Made by a program: the position numbers and the translations under genes. The notes beneath the pieces are model-generated. The model was not told where the DNA came from. It did no database searches and was given only the letters and a program-made list of their open reading frames with translations. DNA of 15,987 nucleotides from JAZDLC01 sp043802345. Its GTDB lineage: Bacteria > Planctomycetota > B15-G4 > JADJEK01. Of this stretch, positions 6,468 to 13,265 are shown piece after piece; positions within the stretch are counted from its first letter, which is position 1; the number at the start of each line of letters is the position of its first letter. Location: the NCBI GenBank assembly GCA_043802345.1, contig JAZDLC010000355.1, positions 1 to 15,987 on the forward strand, given 5' to 3'.

Positions 6468-9209
6468 TCACGATGTTGCTCGCTCCAGCGCCTGACGGGC
6501 CGGCTGCTTCCCTGCCGCCGCGGCGGTCTCTCTGGCAGGCACGATGCGGGCGAGGATCGAGGCGAGCTGATCCAGCGCGGAACTGTCCGGCAGGGTGAGC
6601 TGGAGAGTCGGCAGACCCTCTTCGTTGGTGCCGAGGCAGCTCTCGAGCGCCTGCCGGATCCGGTTCGCGGCGTGCGGCGGCGGGAACTCCTGCTGCGGGA
6701 GCAGCTCGCCGAGCAGCGAAAACGCGGCCGTGACCAGTTGTCCACCGGCGGCGGCGACGCGTTCCCGCTGGGCCCGGGCCGTGACCTCGCGTTCCGCGTC
6801 GAGCCGCACCGTCTCGTCCTTTGGCGCCTCCGGCTCGGCCCCGAGCAGGACCTCCAGCCGCCGCTTCAGTTCGTCGATGCCGCCCTCGAGCTCCACCACG
6901 TCCAGGTCGGAGTTCGCGTCGAGAGCTGCCAGGGCGAGTTGGTGCTTGACCGACAGTGTCTTCAGCAGGTTCTCCTCGAGCGTTTCCTCGGTGACCAGCA
7001 CGAAGACGTGAACGGGGCGCTTCTGACCCATGCGGTGGGCGCGGCCGATGCGCTGCTCGAGCACGGCCGGGTTCCACGGCAGGTCGACGTTGATGACGGT
7101 GTCGGCGGCCTGGAGATTGAGACCCACGGATCCCGCGTTGGTGGTGATGAAGAACCGGCACTCGGCCACACGCTGAAACCGATGAACCAGCGCCTGGCGT
7201 TTCTTCTGCGGAACCTTGCCGTCCAGGCGCACGTACTCGATGCCCCGTGCTTCGAGCAGCGGCTCGATGCGGTCGAGCATCGACGTCCATTCGGAGAACA
7301 GCACGCACTTGCGCTCCGGTTCACGCTCCAGGCGTCCGATCAGGTCCTCGATCGCTTCCAACTTGCTGGAGTGGCCGGGGAGGTTCTTATCGACCAGGAA
7401 GGTCCCGTCGGCGCACATGCGGCACATCAGCAGCGCCTTGCGCAGGCGCAGCAGATCCATCTCGGTGAGGTAGCTCTTCCTGACGATGGTGGAGACAACC
7501 TGCAAATGGCTGTTGTGCAGTTTGAGCTGTTCGTCTGTGGGGGGGATCCGCAGTATCTCGTTGGTCCGCGGAGGGAGCTGCTTCATTACCTCGTTTCTGG
7601 TGCGGCGCAAGAGAATCGGCGCGAGCTTCTTGCGGAGTTCGGCGAGGTTCTGATACGCCAGGACCTTGCCGTTCTCGTCGACGACGCGGTGCCTCTTGAA
7701 GAAGCGGAATCCGGGGCCGAGCCGCCGGTCATCGATGAACTCGATGACCGAGTAGAGCTCCTCCAGGCGGTTCTCGAGCGGCGTTCCGGAGAGGACCAGG
7801 GCGAAGGGCGAGCGCAACCCCTTGATGACCCGGCTGGTCTGGGCCTGCCAGTTCTTGATGCGCTGGCCCTCGTCGAGGATGATCAGATCCCACTCGACCC
7901 GCTCGATGGCAAGGATGTCGCGCAGCACCTGCTCGTAGTTGCAGATCGTGAAGAACGTGTCGCTGTGGTACTGTTCGGCGCGCTCGGCGGCGCCGCCGAT
8001 CACCAGTCGGGAGTCGCGTCCTGAAAAGCGGGCGATCTCCGCGCACCACTGGGACTTCACCGAAGCGGGACAGATGACGAGCACCTTCTCGATGCCCGCC
8101 TCGCGCGCCAGCATCTCGGCGACCCCGATCCCCTGGATCGTCTTGCCCAGCCCCATGTCGTCGGCCAGCACGGCGCGCCCGGCCCCCACGGCGAAGGCGA
8201 TGCCGTCGAGCTGATAGGGCAGCAGTTCCATCTTCAGCAGCGATGTCCGCAGCGGGTGCCGCGCCGGGTCTCTTCTGACCGTGTCGACCAGGTCCTCGAT
8301 CTGTCTCTGAAACAGCCGGCGATCCAGGAGCGCCTCGGCGTCGGGGTAGAGAATGACCTCCTGATCGAGTGACTCGAGCTTGCGCAGGCAGCGGACCAGG
8401 TCTCTCGGGTCTTCGATGGGCCGGTCCCGCAAGGGTGCGACCGCGCGCCGCGCCGCCGCGTCGAGCTTGACGGACTGATCCGGCAGCAGCAATCGAAGCT
8501 CGGTCTCCTCGCCGTACTGAACCACGACCGAGACATGACGCCGTCGATAAGGTCGCTTGAACTGGTCGGCCGGGAAGCGCCGCCTCAGCTTGCGCAGCGC
8601 ATGCAGGATGTGCTTGCAGGTGCCGAGCGTGTTCTTGCGGAAGTCGGGGCACGAACAGTAGGACACGCCGCGCTCGGTGCCCCTGAGTGCCACGCGGTAG
8701 GTCTTGCCCGAGGCCGCGCTGGTGATGGTGTAGTCGGTCCACAGCCGTTTCGCGTCGGCGGAGCGCAGCACGAACCTCTCGGTCCGGGCGCGCTCCTCGC
8801 GCAGAGAGAGCACGTGGCGCAGCAGTTCTTCTTCGCCCATCATCTCCAGCGGCGGCGTCTCGTCGGGCGCGCGCGAGAGGCCGAGCGTCAGCTTCTCCTC
8901 GAGGATCAACGACAGCGCCGCCCCGGTATGCTCGCAGCCGACACGTCCATCGCACGCCGAACAGCTGATCTCCAGGCGCCGGCGCGCCCCCGACTCGAGA
9001 CGAATCGCCACTGAAGCGTCGGGCAGCGTCAGCCGAAAGAGCCCGCCTCGCAGGCTCACCTGCTGCTCGATGTCGATGGTCTGCGCCCCCCCGACCTGAA
9101 TCCAGCGGCGTCCCTCGGGCCCCAGAAGCCGACAGGCCTGTTCATACTTCAGCCGTGAAAGGCGGTCTCGCAACGTGAGACGCCGGCTCTTCTTGGTCGT
9201 GGCGGTCAT
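6468..9209 (-). CDS. SNF2-family DEAD/DEAH helicase with SWIM zinc finger
   Basis: A 913-residue SF2 ATPase. The N-terminal part carries a variant zinc site CxxCx5CxH (Cys83, Cys86, Cys92, His94) and then a canonical SWIM finger CxCx10CxH (Cys185, Cys187, Cys198, His200). The SNF2 core follows: motif I DDMGLGKT (Lys356), motif II DEGQ in ILDEGQRIKN, motif III SGTPLEN, and in the second lobe GSVGLNLQAA and the motif VI arginines in QRIGRAHRMGQ. All key residues are present, so it should translocate on DNA or remodel nucleoprotein complexes. I chose ATG at 9209 because GAGGA (9218-9222) lies 8 nt upstream; an ATG at 9260 in the same frame has no such site. The C-terminal 150 residues after the helicase are Ala/Glu/Arg-rich and helical. 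It lies 138 bp downstream of the TOTE gene and 44 bp upstream of paralog A, in one orientation. Confidence 0.92.
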   Translation of the reverse strand: MTATTKKSRRLTLRDRLSRLKYEQACRLLGPEGRRWIQVGGAQTIDIEQQVSLRGGLFRLTLPDASVAIRLESGARRRLEISCSACDGRVGCEHTGAALSLILEEKLTLGLSRAPDETPPLEMMGEEELLRHVLSLREERARTERFVLRSADAKRLWTDYTITSAASGKTYRVALRGTERGVSYCSCPDFRKNTLGTCKHILHALRKLRRRFPADQFKRPYRRRHVSVVVQYGEETELRLLLPDQSVKLDAAARRAVAPLRDRPIEDPRDLVRCLRKLESLDQEVILYPDAEALLDRRLFQRQIEDLVDTVRRDPARHPLRTSLLKMELLPYQLDGIAFAVGAGRAVLADDMGLGKTIQGIGVAEMLAREAGIEKVLVICPASVKSQWCAEIARFSGRDSRLVIGGAAERAEQYHSDTFFTICNYEQVLRDILAIERVEWDLIILDEGQRIKNWQAQTSRVIKGLRSPFALVLSGTPLENRLEELYSVIEFIDDRRLGPGFRFFKRHRVVDENGKVLAYQNLAELRKKLAPILLRRTRNEVMKQLPPRTNEILRIPPTDEQLKLHNSHLQVVSTIVRKSYLTEMDLLRLRKALLMCRMCADGTFLVDKNLPGHSSKLEAIEDLIGRLEREPERKCVLFSEWTSMLDRIEPLLEARGIEYVRLDGKVPQKKRQALVHRFQRVAECRFFITTNAGSVGLNLQAADTVINVDLPWNPAVLEQRIGRAHRMGQKRPVHVFVLVTEETLEENLLKTLSVKHQLALAALDANSDLDVVELEGGIDELKRRLEVLLGAEPEAPKDETVRLDAEREVTARAQRERVAAAGGQLVTAAFSLLGELLPQQEFPPPHAANRIRQALESCLGTNEEGLPTLQLTLPDSSALDQLASILARIVPARETAAAAGKQPARQALERATS

Positions 9210-9317
9210 CGGATCATTCCTCGCGTGGCCTGGTGCAGAATCGCGGCCGATCCTAGCCAAGGCGGGCCGGCGCGTCTCCCCCCTGCTAACGGAGTCGCTG
9301 CGGATTCTTGCAGTGCG

Positions 9318-9329
9318 CGAGAATTCTCG
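9318..9329. repeat. 12-bp perfect palindrome CGAGAATTCTCG
   Basis: It lies in the 138-bp gap between the TOTE stop and the SNF2 start, 108 bp upstream of the SNF2 ATG. It could be an operator, but no convincing promoter is visible beside it, and a 12-bp palindrome can occur by chance. The rest of this gap shows nothing else that I can support. Confidence 0.25.
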
Positions 9330-9347
9330 GAACGTCAGTGGTTCAGA

Positions 9348-11429
9348 TCACCCGTCGGAGCTGGCGACTCCGTACCCCATGCCGCGGAATCCCCGGAGGC
9401 GCTTCTCGAACATCCGCGCCAGGACGGGCAGATCGCGGTCCACGTAGTCGTGGACTTGAACCACGCGTTTGCCCGGATGAGGCCTGAGGAGTCGCCCCGC
9501 GTACTGGACCAGGGTCCCCTTCCATGCGACCGGCAGCGCGAGGAAGAGGGTGTCGAGCCGGGCGTCGTCGAACCCTTCGCCGAGATAGCGGCCCGTGGCC
9601 AGGACGAGGCGCTCCTGTTCGGTGGGGATGGTCAGCAATCGCTCGATCGCGGCGCGCCGCTCCGCCGCTTTCAGGCCACCATGAAGAACTACGAGTTCCC
9701 GCACGAAGCCCTTGAAGCGCTCCGCGAGACGGTCGAGGTGGTCCCGCCGTTCGGTCAGCAGGATCGGAGACCGGCCGTTCTCGAGGCTCATCAGGACGTC
9801 GTCGAAGATGAGCTGGTTGCGCGCCTCGTCCGCGGCCAGCGCGGCATAGACCGTCTGGATGCCGGCATCATGGTCGAGATCGACCGGGCGGAAGCCGGTC
9901 TCACGCACGACCAATTGCAGTTCGAACCGACCGCTGGCGGCCTCACTCCTCGGGCTGATGGAAAACCGAACCGGTCCGAGCTGCATCCGCAGGATCGGGT
10001 GGAGTCCGTCGCGCCGCTCGGGAGTGGCCGTAAGCCCGAGTAGGTACTTCGCCTTGACCTCGGACAGAACGTGCTCGAAGGAGAACGAGACTTCCTGGCC
10101 CGCCACCCGTTCGTCCTTGACCTCCAGGTTGCTGCCGTGGCTCTCGAGAAGCGCCCGGGCGTCGTCCGCGCACCCGCGAGGCAGAGCAATGTGTCGCGGA
10201 AGGTCCTCGGCGCACGTGATGACGTGCGGCGTCAGCGCCGTCGAAAGGCGCATGCCCTGCCGCTTGTAGAACTCCGGATTCTGGAAGGTGGCGAGCCGCT
10301 TGATCCTGTTGAGCAGCAAAGAGGGAAGACCCGCCTTCTCCACGAACAGCTTCTGCGCGAGGACTGCATTCACCCTCGCGGGCATTGGCTGTCCGAGTCG
10401 CTCCATGTGACTTGCTGACGAGCCACGCTTTTTCCACGGAAGGTGGCCCTGCTCATCGTCGGTCCACGTCTCTCTCACGGCGAGGACCTGATGTTGCTGA
10501 CCGGCCTCCTCGGCCAGGCGCCGGACCTCGGCGGGGTCGATGCGCCGGATCTGTGCCAGGTACCGCCACTGATCAACGTGCGGCACGAGATCCTGGTCCA
10601 GGAACTCGGTGTTCCCCTCCTTTCTGGCCTCGAGTTGGAGGGGTAATGCGATCAGGTTGCCGAACCCGCCGCGCGGCAGGGTGTCCTGGCTGGGGAAGAG
10701 ACGGTCGTACGAGTCCAGGGAAAGCTCGTGGCGCCGGTCCATGGTCCTCGTGATGAGGAGGCAGCCCATCTTGCGGGCCAGGACGGCCGGGACCTCGGCC
10801 GAGAAGAAGAACCAGGCGTGCGCCCCGTCACCGGAGCGGGATCGTTCGATGGCTACCGGGAGGTCCAACTCCCGGCAGGTTTCCGCGAAGGCCGTGACAT
10901 CCTGCTGCCATCCCTTCTTGTCGAAATCGACCGCGAGCAGCCGGCAGGTCTCGTCCGGAAACAGCGGATAGACCCCCATGACCTGCCGGCCCTGGAGGTG
11001 CTTCAGGAGTTCGGTCGCGCTGGCTGGCAGGAAGTTCTGGTTCGAGCAGTCGCCACAACTTCTGGCGCCCCGCCCGGACATTGCCCTGGCCTTTTTCGCA
11101 CACACCCCTTCGACCCACTCGTTGGCGCAGGCCGGGGAGTAGCCCGACTTCCCCGTCCGCCGGTTCTCCCAGCGCAGGGGAAAGACGTCCTGCCGACCCA
11201 GAAAGAGAAGCCCGAACAGCGCGACCTTCTCGGCCGCGCTGCTCGGGATGGCGGGATCCTGCCCACTTCCCGGGCGGGCAGGAACCGGGATCTCATCGGT
11301 TTCGGAGCGCAACTCAGAGCGGAGCTTCTCGATTCGGGAGCGGACCTCTTCCGTCTCGGACTCGAGTTCCGCAAGACGGCTCTCCTCGAGGAGAAGGGCG
11401 TTCCTCAGCGATTCCCGGCGGGTCGTCAT
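9348..11429 (-). CDS. TOTE-type primase-helicase lacking the first helicase lobe
   Basis: A 693-residue protein. Residues 3-45 form a charged coiled coil. Next comes the archaeo-eukaryotic-type primase domain of TOTE conflict-system proteins: a Cys4 zinc site (SPACANEW, GVC, CGDC), catalytic acids Asp168 and Asp170 (AVDFDKKGW) and His204 in SGDGAHAWFFF, all intact. A linker typical of the family follows (LPSLLLNRIKRLATFQNPEF, LSTALTPHVI, HIALPRGC). Family members then carry a complete DEAD/DEAH helicase. Here residue 447 or so jumps directly from a sequence just before the Q/Walker A region to the segment after DECHH (SFEHVLSEVKAKYLLGLTATP), so motifs I and II are missing in frame. Motif III (TAT), LATGRYLGEGFDD and motif VI QYAGRLLRPHPGK remain. 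Loss of ATPase activity is expected; primase activity may persist. An upstream in-frame ATG at 11534 would add 35 atypical residues and has no ribosome-binding site. Confidence 0.85.
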   Translation of the reverse strand: MTTRRESLRNALLLEESRLAELESETEEVRSRIEKLRSELRSETDEIPVPARPGSGQDPAIPSSAAEKVALFGLLFLGRQDVFPLRWENRRTGKSGYSPACANEWVEGVCAKKARAMSGRGARSCGDCSNQNFLPASATELLKHLQGRQVMGVYPLFPDETCRLLAVDFDKKGWQQDVTAFAETCRELDLPVAIERSRSGDGAHAWFFFSAEVPAVLARKMGCLLITRTMDRRHELSLDSYDRLFPSQDTLPRGGFGNLIALPLQLEARKEGNTEFLDQDLVPHVDQWRYLAQIRRIDPAEVRRLAEEAGQQHQVLAVRETWTDDEQGHLPWKKRGSSASHMERLGQPMPARVNAVLAQKLFVEKAGLPSLLLNRIKRLATFQNPEFYKRQGMRLSTALTPHVITCAEDLPRHIALPRGCADDARALLESHGSNLEVKDERVAGQEVSFSFEHVLSEVKAKYLLGLTATPERRDGLHPILRMQLGPVRFSISPRSEAASGRFELQLVVRETGFRPVDLDHDAGIQTVYAALAADEARNQLIFDDVLMSLENGRSPILLTERRDHLDRLAERFKGFVRELVVLHGGLKAAERRAAIERLLTIPTEQERLVLATGRYLGEGFDDARLDTLFLALPVAWKGTLVQYAGRLLRPHPGKRVVQVHDYVDRDLPVLARMFEKRLRGFRGMGYGVASSDG

Positions 11430-11633
11430 CGTGCTCTCGGCATGCGGCGACTCTCCGGTCGCGAGGGTCGTACTGGCCGGGCACGTCCCTGGGGTGGTAC
11501 CTTGTGAAATCCCGCGATCGGTGGCCTGCTCCATTCAACCGAAACGAGGAACGCGGTGCGACAGTGGCCGGAGTGGCAAGGCGCGAACAGAACCTGCTGC
11601 GAGATCCCCTGCCTTCCGGACGGCCTCCGGCAC

Positions 11634-11661
11634 TTCCAATATTCCTCCTATGATGTATAAT
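11634..11661 (+). promoter_or_regulatory. Putative promoter of the DUF234 ATPase gene
   Basis: A perfect TATAAT (11656-11661) overlaps the centre of the inverted repeat. A weak -35 match TTCCAA (11634-11639) lies 16 bp upstream. Transcription would begin near 11667-11670, leaving a leader of about 15-18 nt that contains the ribosome-binding site but not the left arm of the repeat. This favours a DNA-operator role for the repeat over RNA folding. Confidence 0.45.
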
Positions 11662-11684
11662 CTGACATCACATAGGAGGATATT
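11638..11684. repeat. 47-bp imperfect inverted repeat immediately before the DUF234 ATPase gene
   Basis: The left arm AATAT(T)CCTCCTATGATGT (11638-11656) and the right arm ACATCA(CA)TAGGAGGATATT (11665-11684) pair over 18 bp with two small bulges (T11643; CA 11671-11672), around an 8-nt centre. The stretch is AT-rich in an otherwise GC-rich window. It overlaps the putative -10 box and contains the Shine-Dalgarno sequence in its right arm, and it ends exactly at the GTG start. It could be an operator for autorepression, or, in a longer transcript, a hairpin hiding the ribosome-binding site. Confidence 0.75.
11674..11680 (+). promoter_or_regulatory. Strong ribosome-binding site AGGAGGA
   Basis: A near-perfect Shine-Dalgarno sequence 4-5 nt before GTG at 11685, which decides this start. 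It is the best translation signal in the window and forms part of the right arm of the inverted repeat. Confidence 0.75.
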
Positions 11685-13124
11685 GTGAGTGCCACCAAGT
11701 TCGTTGGAAGGGCGTCCGAACTGGCTGATCTCGCCGGTTTTCTGTCGAAAACGGGGCCCGCCATTGGCGTCATCTACGGGCGACGCAGGATCGACAAGAG
11801 CCTGCTGATTGAGAAGGCTCTCGAGGGCCGGCCTGCGCTGACGTTCGAGGGGCTCGAAAACCGTCCGAAGAAGGACCAGATCGAGGCCTTCCTCTTCCAG
11901 CTTTCTCGCCAGGCTGGACCGCGCTCCACCGGAGAAGCGACGCGGAGTTGGGCCGAGGCCTTGTACCGGCTGCGTCCCGTTCTCGAGAAGAGGCCCGCAT
12001 GCATCGTGCTCGACGAGTTCCAGTGGATGGCAAACTACCGGCGTGAAATCGTCTCTGACCTGAAGATGATCTGGGACCAGTACCTGTCGCGAATCCCTGG
12101 AGTGAAACTGATCCTGTGCGGGTCGATCGCATCGTTCATGACCTCGAAAGTCGTCCGGTCGAGCGCCCTCCATGGTCGAGTTGACCTCGAGATGCACCTG
12201 AAGGGCCTTGACCTTGCCGAGGCGCGGGAGCTACTGCGAGGCAAGGGCCTGGATGAAGTCATCGAGGCCTGCTTGTACTTCGGCGGTGTCCCGAAGTACC
12301 TGGAGCTGCTTCGCGACCACCCGTCTGTCCGCATGGCCGTGGCTGAGTTGGCGTTTCGTGAGAATGGGTACTTCCTGGAAGAGTATGACCGGATCTTCAC
12401 CAGCCACTTCAAACGGAACCCCGACTTCCGGAAGATCTCCCTGGCTCTCGCCGGATGTCCTGAGGGTCTGTTTCGCAAGCAACTGGCGGAGAAGGCGGGA
12501 GTCGCCGCCGCCGGCGTGCTCTCCGAGCATCTGGCAGACCTGGAAGCGGCCGGCTTCATCTCCTCTGTGATCCCAGTCGACAAGAGCGAGGGATCCCGGC
12601 TCATCAAGTACTACTTGAGCGACGCATACATGCGCTTCTACTTCGCCTTCATCAGGCCCAACCTGAAGAAGATCAAGTCAGGAGCGCAGCCAGGCATGTT
12701 CGCGCAGTTGTCGCAGACGGGACGCTTTCACGCGTGGCGTGGCAAGGCATTCGAGTCCCTCTGCATCCGGCACGCGCGGTTGCTTGCCGAGATTCTCGGG
12801 TTCTCCGGCATCGACTTCTCCTTTGGCCCGTACTGGCGTGCTCCTTCCAAGGCCAGGCCCGGGCTACAGATCGATCTCCTGTTCGATCGGGCAGACAACG
12901 TGATGACGCTCTGCGAAATGAAATGCTCGGTGGCCCGCATCGGAATGCGGGTCGTCACGGATGTGGAGAGGAAGGTCGAGTTGCTGCAAAGAGCGTTCCC
13001 AAAGAAGACCGTTCAACGGGTGCTCGTCGTTCACGGAGAACCTTCACGGGATCTTGTTCGGTCGGGCGCCTTCTTCCGGATCATCAAGGCCGCGGAACTT
13101 GCGTCCTCGCCCGTTCGGAGCTGA
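11685..13124 (+). CDS. DUF234-type ATPase with PD-(D/E)XK-like C-terminus
   Basis: A 479-residue protein of the archaeal-type ATPase plus DUF234 family, which is scattered widely by horizontal transfer and has no settled role. It starts FVGRASELADL, typical of the family. The P-loop region is YGRRRIDKS: Lys38 and Ser39 are present, but residue 37, normally Gly (GRRRVGKT/S), is Asp. Walker B is IVLDEFQW (Asp110, Glu111). A winged-helix-like middle (about 250-310) is followed by the DUF234 region: AWRGKAFESLC, then Asp397 in LQIDLLFD and Glu411/Lys413 in CEMKCS, a D-x13-ExK arrangement typical of PD-(D/E)XK nucleases. GTG start at 11685 behind AGGAGGA. It is transcribed opposite to its neighbours, sits between paralog B and the TOTE gene, and has its own AT-rich palindromic control region, which suggests an independent insertion. 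ATP hydrolysis may be impaired by Asp37. Confidence 0.85.
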   Translation: MSATKFVGRASELADLAGFLSKTGPAIGVIYGRRRIDKSLLIEKALEGRPALTFEGLENRPKKDQIEAFLFQLSRQAGPRSTGEATRSWAEALYRLRPVLEKRPACIVLDEFQWMANYRREIVSDLKMIWDQYLSRIPGVKLILCGSIASFMTSKVVRSSALHGRVDLEMHLKGLDLAEARELLRGKGLDEVIEACLYFGGVPKYLELLRDHPSVRMAVAELAFRENGYFLEEYDRIFTSHFKRNPDFRKISLALAGCPEGLFRKQLAEKAGVAAAGVLSEHLADLEAAGFISSVIPVDKSEGSRLIKYYLSDAYMRFYFAFIRPNLKKIKSGAQPGMFAQLSQTGRFHAWRGKAFESLCIRHARLLAEILGFSGIDFSFGPYWRAPSKARPGLQIDLLFDRADNVMTLCEMKCSVARIGMRVVTDVERKVELLQRAFPKKTVQRVLVVHGEPSRDLVRSGAFFRIIKAAELASSPVRS

Positions 13125-13149
13125 AGCCGGCTGCGGCCACGCCTCGCCG

Positions 13150-13199
13150 GTGACCCTTGAAAAGTGAGCCGGGTGTGCCGTGCCCATGAGCCGGGTGTG
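13150..13199 (+). repeat. Direct repeats resembling an insertion-sequence end
   Basis: TGAGCCGGGTGTG occurs at 13165-13177 and 13187-13199 (22-bp period). The preceding TGACCCTTGAAAAGTGAGCC (13151-13170) resembles the internal repeats at the ends of IS21-type elements. GTGAGCCGG (13164-13172) recurs inverted at 13261-13269, across the stop codon of paralog B. No transposase gene is present, so at most this is a relic; the IS21 likeness is from memory and unverified. Confidence 0.35.
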
Positions 13200-13208
13200 G
13201 TACGGCAC
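13175..13208. terminator. Hairpin between convergent genes, possible bidirectional terminator
   Basis: GTGCCGTGCC (13175-13184) and GGTACGGCAC (13199-13208) form a 10-bp GC-rich stem with one G.U pair and a 14-nt loop. It lies in the 141-bp gap between the convergent DUF234 ATPase and paralog B genes. Neither side has a T run, so it is not a classical intrinsic terminator; it could instead belong to the repeat cluster it overlaps. Confidence 0.35.
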
Positions 13209-13265
13209 AGGACTCCTTGGCGCCAGCTCGCCATCGGACGGGTTCTTGTGCCGGCACCGTCCGGC

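Noticed and set aside
6672..8024. 450-codon plus-strand open frame inside the SNF2 gene
   Set aside because: It is entirely antisense to conserved SNF2 motifs; its length is explained by high GC and few stops on the opposite strand.
11535..12197. 220-codon minus-strand frame over the start of the ATPase gene
   Set aside because: It is antisense to the P-loop and Walker B region and crosses the palindromic control region; no homology signal.
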